A stretch of 64,000 bases of DNA from Vibrio marisflavi CECT 7928 (lineage in GTDB: Bacteria > Pseudomonadota > Gammaproteobacteria > Enterobacterales > Vibrionaceae). How positions within the stretch are numbered: the stretch's first letter is position 1; each line of letters starts with the position of its first letter. The notes under the pieces are model-generated. The model made no database searches and was not told the origin of the DNA. It saw nothing but the letters and a program-made list of their open reading frames with translations. A program made the translations under genes and the position numbers. The stretch is from assembly GCF_921294215.1 (NCBI RefSeq), contig NZ_CAKLDM010000002.1, positions 868,001 to 932,000 on the forward strand, read 5' to 3'. Positions 35,579-44,305 of this stretch are shown here, in pieces.

Positions 35579-36156
35579 TATTCACTGTATTCTAGTTGGT
35601 CGTTTTTCGTCTCTATTTGCTGCTGACAAGATAAGAGAACTTCTTTAGCCAAACTTTCATCATTCAGCGCCCGAGATATAGCCAACCCACCAATCATCAT
35701 TACTGCAGATTGTATCGCTTTTTCATGGTTAACTTGATCGCTAGCTTGCTCTTGAAGTTGTATTACAAATCGACGAAATATTTGAGTGTAAGTGTCTCTT
35801 ATTTTTTCATCCTGATGAGCAATGTCTGTTACCAAATAAGCTAAAGGACAATATGCTAGCTTTCCTTCTCTGTGCTCGACACTGAGATATTGCTCGACTT
35901 GCTCAAGTAGCCCGCCGTCACCCTTGCAATGAAGCAACAACTGGCTGCGGCTATACTGTGCTGCCTTCAGAATCGCGTCACAATAGAGGTCTGACTTGCT
36001 AGAGAAATACTTATAAAATACCCCTCGAGTTAATCCAGCGTCAGACATAATTTCGTCGATTCCAACGCCATCATAGCCTCTATGGGTAAATAATTCAGCG
36101 GCACTTGATAGGATCTTTTCTCGTGTATCAAGCGTGTGTTGTGGCTTCCAAGGCAT
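35578..36156 (-). CDS. TetR-family transcriptional repressor
   Basis: 192 residues. N-terminal helix-turn-helix (TREKILSSAAELFTHRGYDGVGIDEIMSDAGLTRGVFYKYFSSKSDLYCDAI) is typical of TetR proteins. The C-terminal ligand domain (AQYSRSQLLLHCKGDGGLLEQVEQYL) resembles those that respond to electrophiles or lipophilic compounds. It is divergent from a glutathione S-transferase gene; the 123-bp gap holds a perfect 24-bp palindrome, its likely operator. I infer control of the GST gene and of itself. Confidence 0.88.
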   Translation of the reverse strand: MPWKPQHTLDTREKILSSAAELFTHRGYDGVGIDEIMSDAGLTRGVFYKYFSSKSDLYCDAILKAAQYSRSQLLLHCKGDGGLLEQVEQYLSVEHREGKLAYCPLAYLVTDIAHQDEKIRDTYTQIFRRFVIQLQEQASDQVNHEKAIQSAVMMIGGLAISRALNDESLAKEVLLSCQQQIETKNDQLEYSE

Positions 36157-36208
36157 CTTAGATCTCTTTTAAATTGAAAGGAACAGGAGAGTAATTTTAA
36201 TGCGAAAT

Positions 36209-36232
36209 AAAATATGTTCTTGAACATATTTT
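36209..36232. promoter_or_regulatory. Perfect palindromic operator between TetR and GST genes
   Basis: Two exact 11-bp arms, AAAATATGTTC and GAACATATTTT, separated by TT. It lies 53 nt upstream of the TetR ATG and 48 nt upstream of the GST ATG, the position expected for a TetR-family dimer that blocks both promoters. Confidence 0.78.
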
Positions 36233-36279
36233 GGCTAATTCTAACATGGGAGCACGATAAAAAATTATGGAGTTACAAT

Positions 36280-36936
36280 ATGTTGGCAGATGTTCATATT
36301 ATTGGCCCCCAGTACAGTTCTTTTGTTCGCTCAGTTGCTTTGTGCTGTGAAGAAAAAGGGATCTCTTATAGTCTTGGCTTCGATCTCCCAGATAAAAAAC
36401 TAGAATTCAAAGGGAGTGATCATTACTCATTACACCCTTTTGGTAAGCTTCCAATTCTACTGCATGGTGATCGTCAAGTTTTTGAAACTGCGACAATTTG
36501 CCGTTATCTAGATAGTGAGTTCTTAGGTAAACAACTCCAGCCCAGTCAACACTACGACCGAGCCATTGTTGATCAGTGGTGTGCAGCAACCTCTACCTAT
36601 ATTGATAAGGCTCTTATAAGAGACTACTTAATAGAATTTAGCTTCCCAAGGGGGGAGGATGGAGAAATTCGTTGGGATAGAATAGAGCAGGCTAAACCCA
36701 AAGCTGAGGAAAGCTTTGGAATCTTGAATCAACAGTTAGGAAACAGCACTTTTATATGTGGTGAGCGCTACAGCATAGCAGATGCGTTGCTCACACCTAT
36801 TGTTGATTATCTAGAAAAGTTCCCCCATGCCAAGGATCTGTTTTCAGTATATCCCAAACTATTGGATTACGTTTTGAGGATGCGTAGCAGAGCTAGCGGC
36901 CAGAGTGTTTTAGTTGCGGCAGATATACGTAGCTAA
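36280..36936 (+). CDS. Glutathione S-transferase-like protein
   Basis: 218 residues from the ATG at 36280 (GGAG 8 nt upstream); an ATG at 36214 in frame lies inside the palindromic operator and is unlikely. The thioredoxin-like N-terminal domain (IIGPQYSSFVRSVALCCEEKG, PFGKLPILLHGDRQVFETATICRYLD) holds the cis-Pro and the E-T glutathione-binding pair; the C-terminal all-helical domain ends AKDLFSVYPKLLDYVLRMRSR with the N-capping YSIADA motif. It conjugates or reduces electrophiles with glutathione. Divergent from a TetR repressor, which suggests induction by a toxic compound. Confidence 0.88.
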   Translation: MLADVHIIGPQYSSFVRSVALCCEEKGISYSLGFDLPDKKLEFKGSDHYSLHPFGKLPILLHGDRQVFETATICRYLDSEFLGKQLQPSQHYDRAIVDQWCAATSTYIDKALIRDYLIEFSFPRGEDGEIRWDRIEQAKPKAEESFGILNQQLGNSTFICGERYSIADALLTPIVDYLEKFPHAKDLFSVYPKLLDYVLRMRSRASGQSVLVAADIRS

Positions 36937-37172
36937 AGTGCAACCAATATTCCAAGAGCGAGTTCGAGGCTTAGCTAGGGCGATGTATTCGAGCTAAGAG
37001 TCGCCTTTTTAGAAAGTAGCCATTATGTTTCATCGAACGGCCCAACTTCTCAATATGATAACTAACCTATTGATTTTAAATTGAAGTAATCGGTAACAGG
37101 CGGCATGATATGAGAGCTTTAAGTGTTTGTTTTGGATTTTAAACAGCACCAGCTGTAAAAGGGAGTAACGCT

Positions 37173-37511
37173 ATGGAGTTAACATGTCACTGTGGAAGGG
37201 TTCGCTTAGACCTAAAGGTGTTGCCTAAAGAAGTAGGCGAATGTAACTGTTCTATTTGTCGTCGTTATGCAGCTTTGTGGGCATACTTTTCTCCTGAGCA
37301 AGTCCAAATCACCCTAAAAGAGAACACTGCATTCTATTGTTGGGGGGACAAAGAAGTCGAATTTCACCGTTGCAACTTATGCGGCTGTTTAACGCACTAT
37401 GTAACAACAGACAAGTGCTCAGAAGACATTTTCGCAGTAAATATGAGAATGGCTGAAAGCGAGATTCTTTCAACTACCCCAGTTCGTAAAATTGATGGTA
37501 CGTCGTACTGA
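37173..37511 (+). CDS. GFA-family (glutathione-dependent formaldehyde-activating-like) zinc protein
   Basis: 112 residues. Zinc-binding cysteines appear in the family order: CHCG at the N-terminus, CNCSICRR at about 24-31, and CNLCGCLTHY at about 68-77. The founding member was proposed to speed glutathione-formaldehyde adduct formation, but most family members have unknown roles. Starts behind GGGAG. The nearby GST is also glutathione-related, but 236 bp and the lack of a shared operator argue against a common unit. Confidence 0.85.
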   Translation: MELTCHCGRVRLDLKVLPKEVGECNCSICRRYAALWAYFSPEQVQITLKENTAFYCWGDKEVEFHRCNLCGCLTHYVTTDKCSEDIFAVNMRMAESEILSTTPVRKIDGTSY

Positions 37512-37538
37512 TTAATGAGCGATGGATGAAAACACAGA

Positions 37539-37581
37539 AATTTGGAGCTAGTAAAGTTTAAACAAGCCTAGGCTCCAAATT
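37539..37581 (+). terminator. Terminator-like hairpin after the GFA gene
   Basis: AATTTGGAGC (37539-37548) pairs with GCTCCAAATT (37572-37581) and the stem extends a few pairs beyond with one bulge. There is no T-run. The rest of the 308-bp gap (37512-37819) holds no other feature I can support. Confidence 0.45.
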
Positions 37582-37819
37582 CTGTTGGCTGTAAGCCTCA
37601 ATACTCTCTGTAACAAATAATTGCCCTCACTTAATTGAGCTACCAATCGTTAGTCATTTGAAATTACATGATATTCCAATTTAGTTTGAACTAAGTTGGA
37701 TATCTGATTTTGCCTTTTTGTTAAGCCTGTATCGAGAGTGTGTTCTCTATTAGCATCTTGACGAATGTCTTCAGGAAGTCGAAGAGACGCAGGAATAGAT
37801 TTCGACATAAGGAAGTTAG

Positions 37820-40282
37820 ATGAAAAAAGCTATTCGTATCGCCGGGCTAGGCTTGTTATTTTTGGTTTTAGTGGCTTTGGCTGGTTGGGCTTATCTGCAT
37901 TACCTGTTGCCGACCAAAAATGGTGTTGTTGAAACCAATGCCGTAAAGGCGCAGGCTGACATTGTCACCGATAAATGGGGTATCCCACATATTGAAGCGA
38001 AAAACGCGCATGATGCGTACTTTGCGTTGGGTTTTAGCATGGCGCAAGACCGCTTGTTTCAAATGGATTTGCAACGCCGAGTCTCTCAAGGCGAATTGTC
38101 GGAGATACTAGGAGAGTCGACAGTTAAAGTCGATAAGATGTTTCGCACTCTGCTTATTAAGCAACAAGCGGAAAAATACTTAGCAGAGCAAGGAAATTCT
38201 AATTCCAAAGCACTTTCTTACCTCGATGCTTTTTTGCAGGGGATCAACTACTTTATCGCAAACGAAAAGTTGCCCATCGAATATACAATTCTAAACGTAA
38301 AGCCTAAACCTTTTACGCGCGTGGACTCAATTGCATCAATGGGCTATGTCGCGTACACCTTTGCTCAAGGTATCAAGCGAGATTCACTGTATAGTCGCCT
38401 TTTACCTAAACTGGGTGAAAAGGGTATGAAGGTACTGTATCCGGAGTACCTTGAAGAGAACCACACAACAATAATGCAGCCAAATGTGACCAAAAATAGT
38501 GGTGACATCAGTGAGCGCAAGCTGGCAAGTGTAGAGAAGAATTTAGCGTTGCTGCAGGATTCGTGGCAACGAGTGTTTGTGAAAGCGAATGAAATAGTGC
38601 CTGCGATTACCGGTAGCAATTCTTGGGTGATTGCTCCTTCACGGAGTGAGAGTGGTAGTGCACTTTTGGCCAATGACCCGCATGTTGGTGTCTCTAACCC
38701 CGGCACGTGGTATGAAGCGCAGCTATCTTATCCGGGTTATAACAACTACGGCTATCACTTACCTCTCATGCCATTTCCGTTACTAGGTCAAACAAATAAT
38801 AAGAGTTGGGCTTTGACCATGTTTGAAAATGACGACATGGACTTATATGCAGAAACCTTTGATTCGAACAATCCCGACCTAGTGAAATACAAAGGCAAAT
38901 GGGCAAAGGTTAAGGTTTATCAGGAATCCATCAAAGTAAAGGATGAAAAGCCTCAACCTTTAACCATTCGTGTTACTCCACATGGGCCCATTATTAGTGA
39001 CTTTATAAAAGGTTATACTGGAAAGCCTGTGTCACTTTATTGGACGTATCTAGATACCGAAAACCCCGTTCTGGATGTTTTGTACGGGATGAGCTATTCA
39101 AAAAATATTGAACAGTTTCGACAGGCAATTTCAAAACTGGCCGCTCCGGGCCTGAATATTTCTTATATTGATCGGCAAGGCAATATTGCTTGGTGGGCTG
39201 CAGCAAAATTAGTCGTACGTTCGGCTGGAGTTACTGGAAAAGAGATTTTGGATGGTAGCTCTGGGAATGATGAGATAGAAGGTTACCTGCCATTTTCGAG
39301 CAACCCACATTTAGTGAACCCTAGCTCGGGTATTATCGTTACTGCTAACAACTTACCAACTGCCGAACCAACGCCGCCATTAGATCTTATTCCGGGGTAT
39401 TACGCACCTTCGGATCGAGCTGCACGAATCAACCAGATGTTGAGCAAAAAAGATAAATGGAGCTTAGAACAGCTAAAAACTGTTCAAACTGACATGATGG
39501 TTACCGAAGCCAGAAAAATGTCGCGCTTTATCGTGAATGTGTTGCAACATCAGCAACAAAGGTTGTCGCCAGCAGAAGTACACGCGTTAAAAGAGCTCAA
39601 TGACTGGGATGGAGAGTACACAATTCATGCTGTTGGTCCAACTGTATTTGAATTTACTACCTACCATCTACTCAAAGATTTGCTAGCGAATAAGCTCGAC
39701 CCAGAAGAGTTTAGACGTTACATGAATTTATCAGATCACTGGAACTTCTTAAAGGCGTATCTCAAGCCTGGTGGTAGCTTTGCGGCAGGCAACAATGAGT
39801 TTTTTGATACTTCTAAGAACGAAGCAATTTTGCAGAGTTTTAAAGCGGCTATCAGTGAAATCGTGGCAAAGCAGGGGAGCAATATAGAGAAATGGCGTTG
39901 GGGTAAGGTTCACTGGGTTGAGTTCGCTCATCCGCTAGGCAAAGTAAAGCCTCTTAATCTATTGTTTAATCTAGGTCCATATCCAGCCCCTTCTGGTTAT
40001 CCAGCGATAAACAAATTTAAGTCTAGAAAAGGAAATCATGATTATAGAGCGATATCTATTCCCTCGACTAGGCGGCTAGTGAGTTTCGCTGCGAATGAAC
40101 CATCGTGGAGTATTTTGCCCACTGGCAATTCTGGAAACGCGATGAGTAAACACTACGCGGATCAGACGGAGATGTTTTTGAACAATCGATATCGCAAGAT
40201 ACTAAAAACAAAAGAGCAGATAGACAAAAACTCAGAGGCCATATTGAAAATATTGCCTGTAGGATCGGCGGAAGGTGGCTAA
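37820..40282 (+). CDS. Penicillin acylase-family N-terminal-nucleophile hydrolase
   Basis: 820 residues. A hydrophobic segment (7-27) is a signal anchor or signal peptide. The alpha part spans about 40-260, and Gly265-Ser266 in ITGSNSWVIAP is the site of self-cleavage, with Ser266 the nucleophile of the mature beta chain. ANDPHVG and the later AWWAAAK and TADNLPT-like stretch are typical of the family. Members act as quorum-signal (acyl-homoserine lactone) acylases or penicillin/cephalosporin acylases in the periplasm; which one cannot be decided by eye. The closest style is the small periplasmic penicillin amidases of gamma-proteobacteria. Monocistronic, with a hairpin after it. Confidence 0.87.
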   Translation: MKKAIRIAGLGLLFLVLVALAGWAYLHYLLPTKNGVVETNAVKAQADIVTDKWGIPHIEAKNAHDAYFALGFSMAQDRLFQMDLQRRVSQGELSEILGESTVKVDKMFRTLLIKQQAEKYLAEQGNSNSKALSYLDAFLQGINYFIANEKLPIEYTILNVKPKPFTRVDSIASMGYVAYTFAQGIKRDSLYSRLLPKLGEKGMKVLYPEYLEENHTTIMQPNVTKNSGDISERKLASVEKNLALLQDSWQRVFVKANEIVPAITGSNSWVIAPSRSESGSALLANDPHVGVSNPGTWYEAQLSYPGYNNYGYHLPLMPFPLLGQTNNKSWALTMFENDDMDLYAETFDSNNPDLVKYKGKWAKVKVYQESIKVKDEKPQPLTIRVTPHGPIISDFIKGYTGKPVSLYWTYLDTENPVLDVLYGMSYSKNIEQFRQAISKLAAPGLNISYIDRQGNIAWWAAAKLVVRSAGVTGKEILDGSSGNDEIEGYLPFSSNPHLVNPSSGIIVTANNLPTAEPTPPLDLIPGYYAPSDRAARINQMLSKKDKWSLEQLKTVQTDMMVTEARKMSRFIVNVLQHQQQRLSPAEVHALKELNDWDGEYTIHAVGPTVFEFTTYHLLKDLLANKLDPEEFRRYMNLSDHWNFLKAYLKPGGSFAAGNNEFFDTSKNEAILQSFKAAISEIVAKQGSNIEKWRWGKVHWVEFAHPLGKVKPLNLLFNLGPYPAPSGYPAINKFKSRKGNHDYRAISIPSTRRLVSFAANEPSWSILPTGNSGNAMSKHYADQTEMFLNNRYRKILKTKEQIDKNSEAILKILPVGSAEGG

Positions 40283-40319
40283 TTGAGCGCTAACAATATA
40301 TCTTTCTAGGGAGAGAAAT

Positions 40320-40356
40320 TAGCCCTCAAAACACCTGATAGGTTTATTGAGGGCTA
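40320..40356. terminator. Bidirectional hairpin between convergent genes
   Basis: TAGCCCTCAA (40320-40329) pairs perfectly with TTGAGGGCTA (40347-40356). It separates the acylase (plus) from eptA (minus). Confidence 0.65.
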
Positions 40357-40379
40357 GCTATTACAGAAATTGAAATCTG

Positions 40380-42002
40380 TTAGTCTCTACATTTAGCGAA
40401 GATATCTAAATTTTTCTTATAAAGATCGGTTTTAACATCCATTAACCCTAAGATGGAATGGAATAAATTGTCCTGTGAGTGTGTATCTTTTAGCTCCGCC
40501 GCTTTTTCTAAACACTGCACGTTAATGTGATTGTTACTTTCAAACATCTTCGACATCCAGACAATCATAGGTACACGCTTTTGTTCTATTGGTGCAATAC
40601 CATAAGGTAATCCATGTAAGTAAACTCCGTTTTCACCTAGCGATTCCCCGTGGTCGGCGAGATAAAACATAGCGGTATTGTTGTCGCTACCAGATTGCTT
40701 AAGTGTATCAATCACAGTGCTTAGAATATGATCGGTATACAGAATGGTGTTGTCGTAAGTGTTTCGGACTTGCTCACGAGTACAATCTTGAATATTGCTT
40801 GTATTACAAATTGGTTTGAACTTTTCAAATTGAGGCGGGTAACGGTCTAAATACGTCGGACCGTGACTACCAATAAGGTGTAATACAATGACAGTGTCTT
40901 TTTTAGCGTTAGCGATTTGCTCTTTCAAGCCCTTCAGCATGATTTCATCATAGCATGTGCCTTTTTTGCACAAGCTTGGGTCGATCTTTGCAGTCATTTC
41001 TACATGAGGTATGCGGTCACAAACGCCTTTACAGCCGCCATCGTTTTCTTTCCAAGATACATCTAGGCCTGCATGAGCAAGAACATCCATTAGGCTATCT
41101 TCATGATGGGCAACAGTGGCGTCGTAGTTGGAGCGATTCATGTTTGAGAACATGCACGGAACAGACAGCGCAGTGTATGTACCACAAGAACTTACATCTT
41201 TAAAACTGATAACATTTCGTTTGGCTAAACCTGGATTAGTATCTCTTTTGTAACCGTTAAGCGAATAGTTCATTGTGCGAGATGCTTCACCGACGACGAG
41301 TACGAGTATATTTTTATGGCTACTCTTATTTGTATCCTGTGCGTCTAGGCCGATTTTCTTAAATGGTATCTTACTATCTACATACTCGTAATGTTCGTAG
41401 CGGTAAGTGGCACTGATGTAATCTGTCGGGTTGAGAAGAGCTTTCAATTCACTGTGATTTCGAATAAAGGATACGTAATCTTTGTAATAGAAAAAGGCAA
41501 TGACAGCACATACTAGGATTGCACCAACAATACTTGCGAGCTTTACAAAAAATAGTCGAATAGCTGATGTACCGAAATTAGGCTTTAAAATATAGCAAAA
41601 GATAATCGCTGGAATGACGCCTAAAAAGATAAACCATGCCACAACAGAGCTAGAAAGGTAGCTCATGGATTCAGCAGAGTTTGTCTGGAGGACGCTGACA
41701 ATCATTCCATAGTCAAAATAATTGCCGTAGTTGTACATGCTGTATGTAACGAGCGTAGAGAGTATTATTAATAAAGCGACCAGAATACGGTATATATAAG
41801 GCCACACGAGTAGTGTGAAAATAGTATACATCGTTGCAAAAACGAAGATTGGCAAAGAAATTAGAAAGCCTATCTTTACTGGTTCTGATGACGTTAGCTT
41901 AACTATATGATTCCATAGGGCTATATTTTCAAACACAGTAAAGAACAGTGAAAGAAGTATAACGTACACTGTGATGGATAATTTTTTCTGCAACAATTTC
42001 AA
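40380..42002 (-). CDS. eptA: Phosphoethanolamine transferase, EptA-type
   Basis: 540 residues. Five membrane segments fill the first 175 residues, then a periplasmic alkaline-phosphatase-like domain. Zinc ligand Glu239 (VVGEASRTMNYSLNGY) and nucleophile Thr277 (CGTYTALSVPCMF) match EptA; LADHGESLGENGVYLHG supplies the Asp-His pair. It transfers phosphoethanolamine from phosphatidylethanolamine to lipid A, lowering negative charge and helping polymyxin resistance; family members also modify other glycans. A PAP2 phosphatase gene diverges from it. No eptA-linked two-component system adjoins. The length and the paired Cys fit EptA better than EptB or CptA. Confidence 0.87.
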   Translation of the reverse strand: MKLLQKKLSITVYVILLSLFFTVFENIALWNHIVKLTSSEPVKIGFLISLPIFVFATMYTIFTLLVWPYIYRILVALLIILSTLVTYSMYNYGNYFDYGMIVSVLQTNSAESMSYLSSSVVAWFIFLGVIPAIIFCYILKPNFGTSAIRLFFVKLASIVGAILVCAVIAFFYYKDYVSFIRNHSELKALLNPTDYISATYRYEHYEYVDSKIPFKKIGLDAQDTNKSSHKNILVLVVGEASRTMNYSLNGYKRDTNPGLAKRNVISFKDVSSCGTYTALSVPCMFSNMNRSNYDATVAHHEDSLMDVLAHAGLDVSWKENDGGCKGVCDRIPHVEMTAKIDPSLCKKGTCYDEIMLKGLKEQIANAKKDTVIVLHLIGSHGPTYLDRYPPQFEKFKPICNTSNIQDCTREQVRNTYDNTILYTDHILSTVIDTLKQSGSDNNTAMFYLADHGESLGENGVYLHGLPYGIAPIEQKRVPMIVWMSKMFESNNHINVQCLEKAAELKDTHSQDNLFHSILGLMDVKTDLYKKNLDIFAKCRD

Positions 42003-42159
42003 ACTCCAAAATATTGTTTGATAGTTCTAGTTAACTATAGGTAAAATATTTTGGGTTGGGAGACTACTATAATACTACCTATTATGTAAATATCTTCGTT
42101 TTTGATAGGTAGTCCTTACTGAAAATTATTGTTTTCTATAATATTCCATTAGGCTCATA

Positions 42160-42828
42160 ATGAATAATACACTTAACCTATTCATATTTATTATTTTAAT
42201 TGTTGCGATTGCTATTGTTGAAGTGTTTCACCTTGATTTAACGATAGCGCATTATTTATATCAACTTGAAGGCGGTAAATGGAGTTTACAGAACGCTTTT
42301 ATTACTAGCACTGTAGTTCATACTGGCGGTAGATGGCTTGTGATAGCTGTGTCGCTATGCGTGTTGACGATACTAGGTGTTAAACTCTGGCGTAAGCAGG
42401 ATGCCACTCCATATATTTACTTAGTGGCGTCTGTAGTAACCAGCATGGTCATAATAAATATTTTAAAGCACACAACACATATGGATTGCCCAGATCACCT
42501 ACTGCAATTTGGTGGGCAGTATAAATACGTATCTTTATTCGAATTCAGACCAAAAGGCTGGGAGTATGGTGGAGTGTGCTTTCCTGCTGGGCATGCTTCG
42601 GGAGCATATGCTTGGATAAGCTTGTTTTTCTTTTCATTACTTCAAGGGAAGAGACGTTATTCTTTCCTCATTATTCCGTTTGTTATTGGGCTTATTTTTG
42701 ACTGGTCTCAGCAACTTAGGGGTGAGCATTTTTTCTCGCATGGCTTGTTCGATCTTCTTATTATTTGGAGTGTCTCAAATCTGTATTATGTATGGTTTAG
42801 AAACAAGAAGGGAAACATAGCTGAATAG
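42160..42828 (+). CDS. PAP2-family membrane phosphatase
   Basis: 222 residues, six membrane segments. The PAP2 catalytic motifs are recognisable: K-x6-P type motif 1 (LKHTTHMDCPDHL), motif 2 PSGH present as CFPAGHASGAY, and motif 3 SRxxxGxHxxxD present as LRGEHFFSHGLFDLL. It should dephosphorylate a lipid phosphate, such as undecaprenyl pyrophosphate, phosphatidate or lipid A 1-phosphate. It starts 157 bp from the divergent eptA start. In other bacteria lipid A phosphatases and EptA-type enzymes act together on the same lipid, so joint action is plausible. Confidence 0.83.
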   Translation: MNNTLNLFIFIILIVAIAIVEVFHLDLTIAHYLYQLEGGKWSLQNAFITSTVVHTGGRWLVIAVSLCVLTILGVKLWRKQDATPYIYLVASVVTSMVIINILKHTTHMDCPDHLLQFGGQYKYVSLFEFRPKGWEYGGVCFPAGHASGAYAWISLFFFSLLQGKRRYSFLIIPFVIGLIFDWSQQLRGEHFFSHGLFDLLIIWSVSNLYYVWFRNKKGNIAE

Positions 42829-42869
42829 TAACGCGAAAATAGGCCAGTACTATTAATGTGCTAGGAAGC

Positions 42870-42971
42870 TTGCCAGTCTTAAAGCAGCAAAAAATGTAAG
42901 GTTTACTGTGCGACATGGGTTCCTTGAGCTAATGGAAGTATGGATTATAATTTTGTAAATAAGACTGGCAA
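42870..42971. repeat. 11-bp inverted repeat flanking an 80-nt leader
   Basis: TTGCCAGTCTT (42870-42880) is matched exactly by AAGACTGGCAA (42961-42971). The right arm ends 9 nt before the ATG at 42981, so pairing could mask the start region of the next gene. No transposase or target-site duplication is evident. Confidence 0.45.
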
Positions 42972-42980
42972 AATAGAGGC

Positions 42981-43811
42981 ATGGAAATGGGGAACAGATT
43001 GCTTTGTGAGTTGGTAGGTACAAGAATATTAGGAGTATTAGGCACATATCCACCGGGCAAAAATAGTATGGATGTGTATGTCTGCGGAGTTGATGTTGTC
43101 GAAGATACGAAACTTAATATTCAGCTTCCCAACGGTCATCAGCTACTTGAGAACCAACTTGTTACTGTGCATCTGGATAATCGTTCCAATGAAACACAAT
43201 ACGATGAAGATCTGAGTATTTATCGTTTGTCATATAAAGGAGTTGTCACACATAAAAAAGAGTTTGAAGTCACTGTTGAAGCTGAAGAGTATCAAGTATT
43301 TCATGGTAAGCACTGTGAAAAAGAATATCACTCACCGATATATGAGTTTCCAACAGACAACCGCCAGCTTCAAGAAATCAAACTCAGTCCATTAAAAAAA
43401 GTTCCAGTCCCGGACGTTCTCTGCCATGACAATAAAGCGGGTGTATTACTTACGTATGCAGAAAAGCAGCCTCATACAACCGTGCTAGCTTATCTCTCGA
43501 CCTATGACGATGACATATTTTTCATCACCTTCCCAAGTACATTTAAATCCAATGTTTTGAAGAAAAACAACCATTGCTACTTTGTTATCGATGGTAGGAC
43601 AGCTACGTCTTTGGATTACACAATGGAGTGGAACTACAACATCATCAGAGGTGAGGTTTTTCAAATAGAAAAAGTGTCTCCATTGTTTGGCCACTTGCAG
43701 CAAGTCTTTATTAATAAAAACCCTTACGAAGTTGAGTTTTTTAATCACCCAGAAGTAGAAATGTACCATCTGGTACCTGACCACATGGTGTGTCCCCGGC
43801 TGGCTTCATGA
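42981..43811 (+). CDS. Unknown protein with FMN-binding split-barrel-like C-terminal half
   Basis: 276 residues (or 274 from the Met at 42987, which has better GAGG spacing). The N-terminal 125 residues are unfamiliar, beta-rich and acidic (GTYPPGKNSMDVYVCGVDVV). Residues about 155-235 read like a pyridoxamine-oxidase-type split barrel: GVLLTYAEKQPHTTVLAYLSTYDDDIFFITF, NVLKKNNHCYFVIDG, and a strand-rich RGEVFQIEKVS. FMN or haem-type binding is plausible but not proven. It stands alone between the PAP2 gene and a small unknown gene, and its leader is enclosed by an inverted repeat. Confidence 0.6.
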   Translation: MEMGNRLLCELVGTRILGVLGTYPPGKNSMDVYVCGVDVVEDTKLNIQLPNGHQLLENQLVTVHLDNRSNETQYDEDLSIYRLSYKGVVTHKKEFEVTVEAEEYQVFHGKHCEKEYHSPIYEFPTDNRQLQEIKLSPLKKVPVPDVLCHDNKAGVLLTYAEKQPHTTVLAYLSTYDDDIFFITFPSTFKSNVLKKNNHCYFVIDGRTATSLDYTMEWNYNIIRGEVFQIEKVSPLFGHLQQVFINKNPYEVEFFNHPEVEMYHLVPDHMVCPRLAS

Positions 43812-43875
43812 TTTGGATTGATAACTCAATCTATTAGTCCATTGCACAATTCTTCTCATATGACGCCAAGTAAAG

Positions 43876-43918
43876 TTTGATCTTTGTCACAAAATGATTT
43901 AATGTGATCTGTGTCACG
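43876..43918 (+). promoter_or_regulatory. Two CRP-like sites upstream of a small gene
   Basis: TGTGA-TCTGTG-TCACG at 43903-43918 matches the TGTGA-N6-TCACA CRP consensus at 9 of 10 positions. TTTGA-TCTTTG-TCACA at 43876-43891 matches 9 of 10 as well. Their centres are 27 bp apart, about 2.5 helical turns, and the nearer one is 57 nt before the ATG at 43975. This suggests cAMP-CRP control. Confidence 0.6.
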
Positions 43919-43974
43919 TAAATGTTTTATCTAATTGTAATTATTGACTAAAAATTCACTAAAAGGACAAAGAT

Positions 43975-44235
43975 ATGGATATGTTAACTTACAGAATACA
44001 AAAGAAAGTCAATCAAATTTGTGACGGATTGGAGCGTAGAGGTGAAGCGGTATGTGCCGCAAATGTTCTAAAGTATTTACCACTTTCTGCAACTGTCTCT
44101 GCTGTTGGTACTTGCATTGCCCACTGGGAAAAACAGCACAACAATAGATTTTATGACTATCTCGGCGCAAATTCTGCCTTTACTCAGCTGTTTTTAAGCG
44201 ATATAGAGAGCTCTGCTGACTCGCAAACAAAATAG
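43975..44235 (+). CDS. Small hypothetical protein under likely CRP control
   Basis: 86 residues behind AAAGGAC. No signal peptide or membrane segment; probably helical (YRIQKKVNQICDGLERRGEAVCAANVLKYLPLSATVSAVGTC), with three Cys. I do not recognise the family; the LxYLPLSATVSAVGTCIAHWE stretch looks conserved in style. Two CRP-like boxes precede it and a strong terminator follows, so it forms a single, regulated transcription unit despite its size. Confidence 0.6.
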   Translation: MDMLTYRIQKKVNQICDGLERRGEAVCAANVLKYLPLSATVSAVGTCIAHWEKQHNNRFYDYLGANSAFTQLFLSDIESSADSQTK

Positions 44236-44270
44236 TGCTAGAGCATGTTGTTGTGAATGAGATTGCTATT

Positions 44271-44305
44271 GAGGAAAAGTACCAATACTTTTCCTCATTG
44301 CTTTT
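44271..44305. terminator. Bidirectional rho-independent terminator
   Basis: GAGGAAAAGTA (44271-44281) pairs perfectly with TACTTTTCCTC (44286-44296) across CCAA, then ATTGCTTTTT. It separates the convergent small gene and methyltransferase gene. Confidence 0.8.

Noticed and set aside
36214..36279. Upstream start for the GST gene
   Set aside because: The ATG lies inside the palindromic operator and no ribosome site precedes it; the ATG at 36280 has GGAG.
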